Shown: piece after piece, positions 23,428 through 31,870 of the stretch | Numbering within the stretch: the first letter of the stretch is position 1 | Layout: every line of letters starts with the position of its first letter | DNA from: Thermoleophilaceae bacterium | GTDB lineage: Bacteria > Actinomycetota > Thermoleophilia > Solirubrobacterales > Thermoleophilaceae | Reading direction: 5' to 3' | NCBI GenBank assembly: GCA_030447905.1 | Contig: JAUJNZ010000003.1 | Coordinates: 43,799-84,377 of the forward strand | DNA length: 40,579 nucleotides | The notes under the pieces: model-generated | Database searches by the model: none | Seen by the model: the letters and a program-made list of their open reading frames with translations, nothing else | What the model was told of the DNA's origin: nothing | Program-made: the position numbers and the translations under genes

Positions 23428-24486
23428 GTGAGCACCTACGACCTCCTCGCCGACCTCCCGCTCGAGATCGAGTCCTATGAGCTGGAGGCGATCGAGCGCG
23501 AGGTCTCGAGCGACTTCACCCGCCTGTCGACGGTCGTCCGCCTGCGTGGACGCGGCCACGAAGGTGTGGGCGAGGACGTGACCTATGAGGCGCTCGACCA
23601 CGTCGCCTTCCAGGACGCGGGGCCGGCGCTGCCGCTCGCCGGAAGCCACACGGTGGAGAGCTTCTCGCGGTCGATCGAGGAGCTCGATCTGTGGCCCTCC
23701 CCGCCGGTGCGGGAGCCGTCCCGGGACTACCGCCGCTGGGCTTTCGAGAGCTCCGCCCTCGACCTGGCCCTCGAGCAGGCCGGCCGCTCGCTGGCCGACG
23801 TGCTCGGACGCGACCCGCAGCCGGTGACCTTTGTGGTGTCGCTGCGCCTCGGGGATCCCCCGACCATCGACCCCATCCGCCGTCGCCTCGACCGCTACCC
23901 GAGCCTGCGCTTCAAGCTCGACCCCACGAGTGACTGGGACGACGAGCTGATCGCCGCGGTGGCGGCCACAGGGGCGGTCGACTCGGTGGACTTCAAGGGC
24001 GCCTACGAGGGGACGATCGTCGACCAGCCCGCGGATCCGCGCCTCTACCGGGCGGTGGTCGAGGCCTTTCCGGACGCCTGGATCGAGGACCCCAAGCTGC
24101 GCCCCGAAACCGACGGCATACTGCACGACCACCGCGATCGCATCACCTGGGACGCGATCGTCCACTCGGTCGAGGACATCGACGCGCTGCCGTTTCCGCC
24201 GAAGATGGTCAACCTGAAGCCCTCTCGCTTCGGGTCCCTGCGCGCGCTCTGCGCCGCCTACGACCTGTGCGCCCAGCGCGGAACCGGGGCGTACGGAGGC
24301 GGCCAGTTCGAGCTCGGCCCGGGTCGTGGGCAGATCCAGTACCTGGCCTCGCTGTTTCACCCCGACACTCCCAACGATGTCGCACCGGGGGGCTACAACG
24401 ACCCCGAGCCCGGACCGGGACTGCCCGACAGCCCGCTTGCGCCCGAGCCTTCGTCGACCGGCTTTCGCTGGGGCGACTGGCGCTGA
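23428..24486 (+). CDS. Enolase-superfamily (mandelate racemase/muconate cycloisomerase-like) protein
   Basis: From GTG 23428 the product is 352 residues. The capping domain is followed by a TIM-barrel with blocks where the superfamily keeps its catalytic residues: RFKLDP (Lys163), VDFKGAYEG (Asp188), WIEDPK (Glu220), RITWDAIV (Asp242) and VNLKPSRFGS (Lys264). The Lys on the second strand, three acidic metal ligands and the later Lys match the muconate-cycloisomerase subgroup (dipeptide epimerase, OSBS and relatives). The C-terminal segment after GGGQFELGPGRGQIQYLASL is long and proline-rich (DPEPGPGLPDSPLAPEP), which is unusual. No menaquinone or muramyl-peptide genes are adjacent to identify the substrate. 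Confidence 0.8.
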   Translation: MSTYDLLADLPLEIESYELEAIEREVSSDFTRLSTVVRLRGRGHEGVGEDVTYEALDHVAFQDAGPALPLAGSHTVESFSRSIEELDLWPSPPVREPSRDYRRWAFESSALDLALEQAGRSLADVLGRDPQPVTFVVSLRLGDPPTIDPIRRRLDRYPSLRFKLDPTSDWDDELIAAVAATGAVDSVDFKGAYEGTIVDQPADPRLYRAVVEAFPDAWIEDPKLRPETDGILHDHRDRITWDAIVHSVEDIDALPFPPKMVNLKPSRFGSLRALCAAYDLCAQRGTGAYGGGQFELGPGRGQIQYLASLFHPDTPNDVAPGGYNDPEPGPGLPDSPLAPEPSSTGFRWGDWR

Positions 24487-24516
24487 ACCGATCCCATCCG
24501 GGCGGCGGCCCGGCGA

Positions 24517-25497
24517 CTACCCCGGCTTCGGCTCGGCCCGCGGCGGCAGCTGGAGCTCCTCCTCGGCGTCCTTCCCGGCGTGCAGCTCGCGGCTGCGCTC
24601 GAGCTCGGCGTCGAGCTCGGAGCCGAACAGGAGCGCGTTGTTGATGATCCACAGCCACAGCAGAAAGACGATGACGCCGCCGAGCGCGCCGTAGGTGGCG
24701 TTGTAGGAGCCGAAGTTGGCCACGTAGAAGCCGAACCCGGCCGAGGCGGCTATCGCCAGCAGGACGGCGAGGATGCCGCCCGGAGTGACCCAGCGAAAGC
24801 CGGGCAGCCGCGCGTTGGGCGCGACGTAGTAGAGGAAGGCGACGAGGCCGGCGACGATGAGCAGAAGCACGGGCCACTTGGCGATCGACCACACCGTGAC
24901 CGCGGTGGCGCCCAGCCCGACAACGTTGCCGACCGCCTCGGCCACCGGTCCGCTGACGACGAGCGCGAGGACCACCACGGCCACGAGGACGAGCAGAAGC
25001 ACGGTGACACCGAGGCGCAGCGGAATCAGCTTGACGGGGCCGCGCCCCTCCTCGATCTCCCAGATCGAGTTGGCGGCGCGAAAGAAGGCGCCGATGTAGC
25101 CGGATGCCGACCAGATCGCACCGAGCAGCCCGACGCCGAAGAGCGCACCCGCTCCGCCCTTCGAGTTTATGACGCCCTCGATGGCCGGGCGGAAGGTCTC
25201 GACCGCCGAGCTCGGTCCGAGCTGGTTGACGATGTCGAGCAGCGCCTGCGTCGTCTTCTGTCCTCCGACCAGTCCGAGCAGGGCCACGAGGACGAGCAGC
25301 GCCGGAAAGAGCGACAGCACGCTGTAGTAGGTGAGAGCGGCCGACCAGTCGGTGATGTTGTCGTCCTGGAACTCCTTGACCGTGCGCTTGAGGACCGCTC
25401 CCCAGGAGCGCTTGGGCAAGTCGGTCGGATCGCTCGGCTGGTCGTCGCCGTGGCGGTCCTGCGCGTGCTTCTCTGGGGTGTCCTTTGCGGAGGGCAT
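24517..25497 (-). CDS. YihY/BrkB-family inner membrane protein
   Basis: The 326-residue protein has a charged cytoplasmic N-terminus, then six hydrophobic helices. Family hallmarks are NITDWSAALTYYSVLSLFPA at the first helix, IWSASGYIGAFFRAANSIWE in the second, NARLPGFRWVTPGGILAVL and YNATYGALGGVIVFLLWLWI near the end. The tail is charged (ELDAELERSRELHAG). Proteins of this family were once annotated as ribonuclease BN in error; their role is thought to be membrane transport or envelope function, but is not settled. It is convergent with the enolase-superfamily gene, 30 bases between stops. Confidence 0.92.
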   Translation of the reverse strand: MPSAKDTPEKHAQDRHGDDQPSDPTDLPKRSWGAVLKRTVKEFQDDNITDWSAALTYYSVLSLFPALLVLVALLGLVGGQKTTQALLDIVNQLGPSSAVETFRPAIEGVINSKGGAGALFGVGLLGAIWSASGYIGAFFRAANSIWEIEEGRGPVKLIPLRLGVTVLLLVLVAVVVLALVVSGPVAEAVGNVVGLGATAVTVWSIAKWPVLLLIVAGLVAFLYYVAPNARLPGFRWVTPGGILAVLLAIAASAGFGFYVANFGSYNATYGALGGVIVFLLWLWIINNALLFGSELDAELERSRELHAGKDAEEELQLPPRAEPKPG

Positions 25498-25608
25498 CGT
25501 CCGTCTCCGGATTCCCGCCGTGACGAGAGGGGAAACCGCTCAGGGCTCGCCGCCCGGCGCTGCCTTGGCGAAGTCGTTGAAGAGGAAGCAGCCCCCACAT
25601 CGAGGCGA

Positions 25609-25628
25609 CCTCGCCTGCGGCGGCGAGG
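25609..25628 (-). terminator. Possible weak terminator hairpin between E2 and YihY genes
   Basis: CCTCGCC (25609-25615) and GGCGAGG (25622-25628) pair over a six-base loop, 14 bases after the E2 stop codon. There is no T-tract on the minus strand, so function is doubtful. Confidence 0.25.
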
Positions 25629-25641
25629 CCCCCGGCCGCCC

Positions 25642-27024
25642 TCAGAGCGCGAGCATCAGCGGCTTCTCGAGCACCTCGCGCACGCGCGCGAGGAACTCCG
25701 CGCCGTCGGCTCCGTAGAGGATGCGATGGTCGCAGACGAGCGAGAGCCCGGCCAGGTCGCGCACCACCACCCGGCCCGAGTCGTCGACCACCGGTTTCTT
25801 CCGCAGGGCGCCGACGGTGAGGATCGCCGCCTGGGGCGGGTTGATCACCGCCGAGAAGCGGTCGATCCCGAACATGCCGAGGTTCGACACCGTGAAGGTC
25901 CCGCCCGAGAGCTCCGGTGGGGTGATCGTGTCGTCGCGCACCTTCTTGATCGCCTCGCGCGCCGCCCGGGTGATCTCTCCGAGCGACTTCGAGGCCGTGT
26001 CGAAGACGGTCGGGACGACGAGCGTGTCCTTGGCCGCCACCGCGATCCCGATATTGACCTTCTCGTATAGCTCGAACTGGCCGTCGCGGTAGGAGCCGTT
26101 TACGCGCGGGTACTCGCTCAGGGCGATCGCGCAGGCCTTGATGATCATGTCGTTGTAGGAGGGAGCGGGGTCGGCGACCTCCTTGAGCCGCCCGCGCAGG
26201 TCGATGCACGCCCCCATGTCGACCTCGACCTCGAGCGTGAAGTCGGGAGCGGTCGCCTTCGACTCGGCCATACGGCGAGAGACCGTCTGCTGCAGGCGAG
26301 TCAGCTCCAGGATCTCGACCTCGCCCTTGGGCCCGGCCTGACCGCCGGCGGCCGGCTGCTGGGACTCGGGGGCCTGCTCGGCCGGCGCCTCCGGGGCTTG
26401 GGCCGGGCTCGCTCCGTCGCCGTCGGCCGCGGCGAGCACGTCGGCCTTTACGATCCTCCCGCCGGGTCCCGAGCCCTCGAGCGCGCTGAGGTCGACGCCC
26501 TGCTCGCCGGCGATCCGGCGCGCCACGGGCGAGGCCTTGATGCGCCCGTCGCCGTTCGAGACCGACGCGGGAGCGGTGCCTGCGCCATCGCGCGTTGGGG
26601 CGCCGCCGTCATCGGAGCCGGTCGTCTCGGCCGAGTCGCTCTCCTCCGCCGTCGCGACCGCGGACTCGTCGCCCTCGGCCTCCTCCTCGGCCGCCCCGCC
26701 GCTCTCGTCCCCGCCGGTCGCACCGCCGCCTTCGTCTCCGCCGCTCTCGGTCTGCTCCGCCCCGCCGCCGTCCTGGGACGCCTCGCTCGGGTCGCCCACG
26801 CGCGCGATGACCTCGCCGATCGCCAGCGTGTCTCCCTCGCTCGCCAGGACCTCGATGAGCGTGCCGTCGGCGTCCGCCTCATAGGTCATGTTGGCCTTGT
26901 CGGTCTCGATCTCGACGAGCGGCTCTCCGCGCTTGACCTCCCCGCCCTCGTCGACGAGCCACTTGAGCACGGTGCCCTCCTCCATCGAGTCGGACAGGCG
27001 GGGCATGATCACGTCGCTGGCCAT
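25642..27024 (-). CDS. Dihydrolipoamide acyltransferase (E2) of a 2-oxoacid dehydrogenase complex
   Basis: ATG 27024 has GAGGAG eight bases upstream; the 460-residue product begins at once with a lipoyl domain whose modified lysine is Lys43 (ETDKANM). An 85-residue linker rich in Glu, Ser, Ala and Gly follows, then an E3/E1-binding domain (KASPVARRIAGEQGVDLSAL) and the catalytic acyltransferase domain with LSGGTFTVSNLGMFGIDRFS. The active-site motif reads CDHRILYGADGAEF: His433 is present but Tyr437 stands where many E2 enzymes have Asp. The complex oxidises pyruvate or a branched-chain 2-oxoacid. No E1 or E3 gene is adjacent in this window. LipA/LipB encoded nearby would supply its cofactor. 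Confidence 0.93.
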   Translation of the reverse strand: MASDVIMPRLSDSMEEGTVLKWLVDEGGEVKRGEPLVEIETDKANMTYEADADGTLIEVLASEGDTLAIGEVIARVGDPSEASQDGGGAEQTESGGDEGGGATGGDESGGAAEEEAEGDESAVATAEESDSAETTGSDDGGAPTRDGAGTAPASVSNGDGRIKASPVARRIAGEQGVDLSALEGSGPGGRIVKADVLAAADGDGASPAQAPEAPAEQAPESQQPAAGGQAGPKGEVEILELTRLQQTVSRRMAESKATAPDFTLEVEVDMGACIDLRGRLKEVADPAPSYNDMIIKACAIALSEYPRVNGSYRDGQFELYEKVNIGIAVAAKDTLVVPTVFDTASKSLGEITRAAREAIKKVRDDTITPPELSGGTFTVSNLGMFGIDRFSAVINPPQAAILTVGALRKKPVVDDSGRVVVRDLAGLSLVCDHRILYGADGAEFLARVREVLEKPLMLAL

Positions 27025-27324
27025 GGGATCTCCTCGGCAGTCGCTTCGCGGCGGTAACCAACCGTTATACCGACTCCGGTCCGCCCGGGCGCCCTTCGAA
27101 CAGGTGCATCGAGCCGCCATCGCTCTTGGAAATACGGTCCTGGCGACCGAAGAGCTCGGCCATGACGCGTCTGGTCGGTGCCTCTTGATCGCGTCGCGGA
27201 TCGGCCTAGCTCTTCGCAGCGTCGCCGGCCCCAGCAAGGTTGGGAGGTGGCCCTTGGAGGAGACGTCGGACACATCGCAGCGGCGAGCCCGCCGCCCTCC
27301 CCGCTGGGGGCCGGGCCCACGCGG

Positions 27325-28133
27325 CGGAGGGCATCCATGTCCTCAAGCGCCTGGTCGTCGGACGCGCCCGTCCGAGCCGCCAGGCCCGGCGGATCGCCCT
27401 TCCGAAGCGCCTCGCCCTGCCGGTCTTCGCTTCGGATTCGCTCTCCTCGGTGGCGTACGCACCGAGGAGGCGCTGCTTGTGCTGCTCGCCGCTTCGGTCT
27501 CGGCGGCGGCGCTGCTCACGCCGATCTCGATCGGCGTCGCCCTGCGGCTCGCGCTCACGATCCTCTCCTACCGGCTCACCGTACGTGCCTACTCGACGAG
27601 CGGCGGCGCCTACGTGGTGGCAAAGGACAACCTCGGGAGGGGCGCGGCGCTGCTCGCCGCCGCCGCGCTCCTCGCCGACTACGTGCTGACCGTCGCGGTG
27701 TCGGTCTCGGCGGGCGTCGAGGCGATCGCCTCGGCGCAGCCTGGCCTTCGTGATCGTCCAGAGTGTCGACGGCGCCGTGCTGAAAGCGGTGAGCTACGCG
27801 CTCGGCCTCGGGACCGACGAGGTACGGGCGGTGCACGTAGCGCTGCACCCCGAGGACGTCGAGCCGGTTCAGCGCGAGTGGGAGCGGCGGTCTGTGGCGG
27901 TCGAGCTGGAGATCCTCGACGCGCCCCTCCGCCACCTCGGGGACCCGCTCCTCGACCTGGTGCGCGGGGTGATCGAGGACCCGGGGGCGCTCGTCGCCGT
28001 CGTCCTCCCCGAGATCAGCCCGAGGCGCGGCTGGGTCGACTTCATGCACAACGGCCAGCCGCTCTACCTCAAGTGGCTGCTGCTCTTCGAGCCGCGGGTC
28101 CTGCTCGCGAACGTTCCCTTTCGGATCGACTAG
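27325..28133 (+). pseudogene. APC-family permease with frameshift and large internal deletion
   Basis: The N-terminal part reads VLKRLVVGRARP then RIALPKRLALPVFASDSLSS and VAYA, the usual opening of actinobacterial APC permeases. It then jumps frame near 27463 (one base missing in TACGCACCGAGGAG) to EEALLVLLAASV, followed by three membrane helices and AYSTSGGAYVVAKDNLGRGA. Near 27738 the frame changes again and the next readable part is the cytoplasmic C-terminal domain (RAVHVALHPEDVEPVQREWE; GWVDFMHNGQPLYLKWLLLF). Most of the transporter (about eight helices, 350 codons) is missing. A 127-codon ORF from GTG 27750 could still be translated, but the transporter is dead. Confidence 0.8.
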
Positions 28134-28197
28134 GTCTACCAGGGGGGAGCCCCGCGCGCGCCCTGGTTGATAGCTTGCCCGCCGGGAGGGCTCTTCG

Positions 28198-29247
28198 ATG
28201 AACGACCCCGTGAAGATCGCGATCGCCGGTGGCGGCTTCGGCTCCAAGGTGGCGCTGCCCGTCTACTCAGAGCTCGAGGAGTTCGAGCCGGTCGCGATCT
28301 GGTCGAACCGAGCCGAGCGCGCCCGGGAGCTCGCCGACGATGCCGGGCTCGAGCTCGGGACCTCGGACCTCGACGAGCTGCTCTCGGTGCCCGGGCTCGA
28401 GGCCGTGCACGTGGCCACGCCGGTGGTGGCGCACCCGGAGTTCGCCCTGGCGGCCGCCGAGCGCGGCCTCCACGTCATGTGCGAGAAGCCGATGGCGGAC
28501 AACCTCGAGGACGCCCGGCGGATCGCGGCCGGCGTCCGCGCGGCGGGTGTGGTCGGGGCCGTCGACTGGGAGCGCCGGATGCAGGAGTCGCGCCGGCGCC
28601 TGATCGAGCGCGCCCGCGACGTGGTGGGAAAGCCGCGGATGGTCTCGGTCTCGCTCGTGTACGACGACCACGCCGAGGCCGACTCACGGCCCTGGACGTG
28701 GGTCCATGACGCCACGCTCGGGGGCGGGCGGCTCCAGGGCTACGGCGTCCACGACCTCGACCTGATCCTCGAGATCTTCCCCGACGTGGAGGCGGTCGCC
28801 GCAGCTACCGAGGTCGGCGTGCCGGAGCGCCCGGCGGGCGAGGAGGGGGAGATGCGGCGGGTCACGGCGGAAGACGCCTATGGGATCCTGCTCCGCTTTC
28901 GCGGCGGCGGGTTGGGGCTAGTCAGCCTCCTGTCCACCGCCTACCACGGGCGTGGAGACGTGATCGAGATCCACGGCGACGCGGGCACGGCCCGCCTCGA
29001 CGCTGATCAGCAGGTCTGGTGGGGCCGCGCCGGCGAGGAGCTCCAGTCGGAGGGACCGCTCGACCCGAGCTCCACGGAGGCCTTCAAGCATGTGGCGCAC
29101 AACTTCTTCACGGCGATCCGCGAGGGTGCCCAGGCCGACCCATCGCTCGAGGAGGGCCTGCGAGTACAGGCGCTCTTCGACGCGGTGCGCGCGGCCGACG
29201 TCGAGCGTCGCTGGGTTCAGCCCGAGCCGATCCCGGCTCTGGCCTGA
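28198..29247 (+). CDS. Gfo/Idh/MocA-family oxidoreductase
   Basis: ATG 28198 follows GGGAGGG at a good distance. The 349-residue product has an N-terminal Rossmann fold (VKIAIAGGGFGSKVALPVY), the conserved EKP motif (HVMCEKPMADNLEDA) that holds the nicotinamide and catalytic Lys, and a C-terminal alpha/beta domain with GGGRLQGYGVHDLDLILEIF, where Gly-His-Asp-type residues line the substrate site. It would oxidise or reduce a sugar or cyclitol with NAD(P). The gene is convergent with a triosephosphate isomerase gene, eight bases apart; the proximity does not prove a common pathway. Substrate unknown. Confidence 0.92.
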   Translation: MNDPVKIAIAGGGFGSKVALPVYSELEEFEPVAIWSNRAERARELADDAGLELGTSDLDELLSVPGLEAVHVATPVVAHPEFALAAAERGLHVMCEKPMADNLEDARRIAAGVRAAGVVGAVDWERRMQESRRRLIERARDVVGKPRMVSVSLVYDDHAEADSRPWTWVHDATLGGGRLQGYGVHDLDLILEIFPDVEAVAAATEVGVPERPAGEEGEMRRVTAEDAYGILLRFRGGGLGLVSLLSTAYHGRGDVIEIHGDAGTARLDADQQVWWGRAGEELQSEGPLDPSSTEAFKHVAHNFFTAIREGAQADPSLEEGLRVQALFDAVRAADVERRWVQPEPIPALA

Positions 29248-29254
29248 GGGGCGT

Positions 29255-29998
29255 TCAGTCGGCGCTCGCGACGCGTTCGACGATCCGCAGGAGCTCTGAG
29301 GCCTCGAGGCTGCCTCGGGTGGCCCCGACTCCGTCGAGCACGTCGATGCCGGTGAACTGATCCACGTTGTCAGCGTTGACGGTGCCGCCGTAGATGACCT
29401 CCGGCCGCTTGGCCCCCAGGTCGCCAAGCCGATACTTGAGTTGCTCGACCACCCCTCGCACATGCCGGGAGTCGGCCGGCCGGTCTCCTCCGATCGCCCA
29501 CGTGGGCTCGTACACGACCAGCACCCGGCGCCGTTCGAGATCCGCCTCGGCCAGCCCGCGCTCCAGTCGCCGCTCGGCCTCGTCGGTGGCGCTGCTCGTC
29601 GGCTCGTCCTCGCCCACGAACAGGATCGGGGTGAGCCCCGCCTCGGCGGCCGCCGCGACCTTCTTGGCGATGTCAACCTCGGTCTCGCCCGCGGCGCGTC
29701 GCTCGCTGTGGCCGATCAGGACATAGTCCGCCAGCTCGGCGAGCATCCGCGGCGAGACCTCGCCCGTGTGAGGGCCCTCCGGCTCCCAGTGGCAGTTCTG
29801 GCCGCCGAGCTGCACGAGTCGCCGGTCCACCAGAGCGTCGAGCGGGGCGAGCGAGGTGAACGGTGGACACACGATGACCGTTGGCGGCTCACTGCCGGCG
29901 GGAAACCTCTCCGCCAGGCCTGCCTGGGCGGTTGTGAGCAGCTCCGCCGCCTGTTCTCCGCCGAGATACGTCTTCCAGTTGGCGAGCACGTACCTCAT
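29255..29998 (-). CDS. tpiA: Triosephosphate isomerase
   Basis: The 247-residue protein has every catalytic element of the family: ANWK (Asn7, Lys9), LIGHSERR with His97, VVYEPTWAIG with Glu164, and the phosphate-binding YGGTVN. It interconverts glyceraldehyde-3-phosphate and dihydroxyacetone phosphate. Two features differ from the typical housekeeping enzyme: loop six continues GGDRPAD rather than GTG, and the last phosphate loop reads GVGATRGSLEA instead of a GALVGGASL-like segment. No gap or pgk gene is adjacent, as it would be in a glycolytic operon. It could be a second, specialised isomerase, as occurs beside polyol-degradation genes. Confidence 0.92.
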   Translation of the reverse strand: MRYVLANWKTYLGGEQAAELLTTAQAGLAERFPAGSEPPTVIVCPPFTSLAPLDALVDRRLVQLGGQNCHWEPEGPHTGEVSPRMLAELADYVLIGHSERRAAGETEVDIAKKVAAAAEAGLTPILFVGEDEPTSSATDEAERRLERGLAEADLERRRVLVVYEPTWAIGGDRPADSRHVRGVVEQLKYRLGDLGAKRPEVIYGGTVNADNVDQFTGIDVLDGVGATRGSLEASELLRIVERVASAD

Positions 29999-30071
29999 CG
30001 TCGGGTCCGAGGAGCCACCGTACCTTCTCCCATCTCACCGTGGGCACGCCCCCAAAGGAGCCCTCCGGCGG

Positions 30072-30443
30072 TCAGTAGCTGAAGACGGTGGCGTGCCCTT
30101 CGCCGATCCAATCCCACAGTGGCGTGGCGCCCGCCAACCGCGCGTTCTCGGGCAGGTGTTCCTCGCTCAGCTTGCGAGCGTTGAAGCAAATGGGACACAC
30201 GAGCAGCTCGCCACCCCCCTCGCGGTATTGCTCCATAAGCCTCGAGACGGGCGGACATCCTTCGCAGGCGATCGCCTCGCCGTAGCCCGGCAGAGCAAGG
30301 CGGACGGCCTCCTTGGTGAGGAACATGGCGACGTGACGTCCCTTATCGAGGGCGGCGCCCGCTACGAGGAAGGCAACGGTCACACGCTCGGCATCCTCGA
30401 GGCCGGTCGCGAGGTTGATCACAACGTTGTCGTCTGCGGCCAC
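30072..30443 (-). CDS. DsrE-like sulfur-relay-family protein
   Basis: The 123-residue product starts at GTG 30443. It has the DsrE/F-like alternation of strands and helices (VVINLATGLEDAERVTVAFL; GRHVAMFLTKEAVRLAL) and a Cys pair in LVCPICFNARKL, plus an earlier CEGCPP. Proteins of this family transfer sulfur or bind peroxide or heavy metals, often via such cysteines. Its C-terminus (WDWIGEGHATVFSY) is short and aromatic. AGGAGA lies just before the GTG but very close, so a slightly later start is possible. No sulfur-oxidation genes are adjacent. The product is likely cytoplasmic. Confidence 0.75.
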   Translation of the reverse strand: MAADDNVVINLATGLEDAERVTVAFLVAGAALDKGRHVAMFLTKEAVRLALPGYGEAIACEGCPPVSRLMEQYREGGGELLVCPICFNARKLSEEHLPENARLAGATPLWDWIGEGHATVFSY

Positions 30444-30527
30444 TTCTCCTGCTCGCCTCGACTAAGCGCCAACGCTACCTGAATCCGGTGTCTGTCGCAA
30501 CTGCGGGGGCTCCGAACGGAGACGTGC

Positions 30528-31379
30528 TCATCGCGGGCCGATGATCCGCGCGATCAGCGAGGAGTAGTCGCTCTCCCCCCAGCCCGCCGCCTCGGCTTCG
30601 GCGAGCCAGTCGCGCGCGGCGCGCGCGAGCGGGACCTCCACGCCCGCGGCTGAGGCGGCATCGGCGACCAGATCGGCGTCCTTGCGCGCGAGGCCGAGCG
30701 CGAAGCGCAGCGGGTACTCGCCCGACTCGACGGCCGCGCGGCGGCGTTCGGCCTGTGCCCCGAGCGGAGTTCCCTCCAGCACCTCCCACATCGGCTCGCC
30801 GGCCAGCCCGAGGCCGTGGGCAAGCGCGAGCGCCTCACCGAGCAGCCCGAGCGTACCGAGCAGCGTCAGGTTGGCGACCAGCTTGGCCGCCGCCCCCGCC
30901 CCGAGCGGGCCCACGTGGATCGGCGAGCCCAGCTCCGCGAGCAGCGGCCGGACCTGCTCGAGCAGCGGCTCCGAGCCGCCCACGAAGATCTGCAGCGTCC
31001 CGGCCTCGGCCTCCGAGAGGCTGCCGAGCACCGGTGCGTCGAGCAGGCCGGCATCCGACGGCAGCGCGGCCTGGAGCTGCTCGACGGCCGCGGGTCCGAC
31101 CGTCGACATCTCGAGCACGGTCGTCGCTTCGGCGGCGATGCCCTCGGGCCCCTCGCTGACCGCCTGCAGGGCGGCCGAGTCGGCCACCATCGTGATGACG
31201 ACCTCGGCACCCCGCGCCGCCTCCCCCGGGGTCGCCGCCGCCGTGGCCCCCGCCTCTACCAGCGGCTCCGCCTTCGCGGCCGTCCGGTTCCACACGCTCA
31301 GCTCATGTCCGGCGTCGAGGAGCCGGCGAGCCATCCGGCCGCCCATCGCGCCCACGCCGACAAAGGCGACCCTCGTCAT
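30528..31379 (-). CDS. NAD(P)-dependent beta-hydroxyacid dehydrogenase
   Basis: The 283-residue protein belongs to the 3-hydroxyisobutyrate/6-phosphogluconate dehydrogenase-like family. The N-terminal Rossmann motif is VAFVGVGAMGGRMARRLLDA, with NRT at the end of strand two suggesting NADP preference. The substrate-binding segment is DAPVLGSLSEAEAGTLQIFV, which in most relatives reads DAPVSGG. The catalytic Lys is in LGAGAAAKLVANLTLLG, followed by the helical C-terminal domain. It would oxidise a short hydroxy acid or reduce a semialdehyde such as glyoxylate or succinate semialdehyde. No valine-degradation gene is adjacent, so the exact substrate is open. Confidence 0.92.
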   Translation of the reverse strand: MTRVAFVGVGAMGGRMARRLLDAGHELSVWNRTAAKAEPLVEAGATAAATPGEAARGAEVVITMVADSAALQAVSEGPEGIAAEATTVLEMSTVGPAAVEQLQAALPSDAGLLDAPVLGSLSEAEAGTLQIFVGGSEPLLEQVRPLLAELGSPIHVGPLGAGAAAKLVANLTLLGTLGLLGEALALAHGLGLAGEPMWEVLEGTPLGAQAERRRAAVESGEYPLRFALGLARKDADLVADAASAAGVEVPLARAARDWLAEAEAAGWGESDYSSLIARIIGPR

Positions 31380-31870
31380 GGCCCTAATGATGCCCAGCGC
31401 TCGCGGCGGTACTCAAGGACCGGAGCCCACACCGCGCAGTCGGCGACGTGGTTGGCCATCGTCGCCCGCGGAGGCGGCGGACGACACGACAGGAGTCGAT
31501 CCAGGCCGCACCGCTCGCCGTGTTAGGCAGTCAGTAGTCTCCAGCTATCAAGCGGAGCCTGCTCCAACGCGTCCATAATCCGCCGAACCGCACTTGCGAG
31601 TGCGATCCGGCATGCTGGTGCAAGCGCTCGCGGGTCGGGTATGCGTTTCGCTGGTACGCACCCGGTCGATTCCACCGATTCGGCCCCCCGCGTCGCAGTT
31701 TCGCTAGCCGGCTCGCTACACCCTCCTAGAGGCCGAGGCTGGGTTCCGCGGCGGTGGGGCGTCCCGTGAGACGATACTTCTGCTCCCGTGTTGCTAGCTG
31801 GAAAACCTCGATCTGCGCGGGTAGCGCGCCCGATCGGCGAGCTCGACAACGACCAGGGAGGGGGCAGTAG
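31380..31870. other. Intergenic stretch with one small hairpin, no supported gene
   Basis: About 490 bases between divergent genes carry no ORF with recognisable features; the longer minus-strand frame there reads into the next gene antisense. A 6-bp perfect hairpin (CGCACT-TGCG-AGTGCG) lies at 31589-31604. AGGGAGGGGG just before 31871 is the ribosome site of the next gene. Confidence 0.55.

Noticed and set aside
24209-26209. Minus-strand frame of about 660 codons
   Set aside because: Arginine-rich shadow of the YihY and E2 genes in another frame; no motif.
26888-28201. Plus-strand frame joining the E2 antisense, the permease N-terminus and following sequence
   Set aside because: Only the middle part has permease motifs; the ends are out-of-frame shadows, so it was treated as part of a pseudogene.
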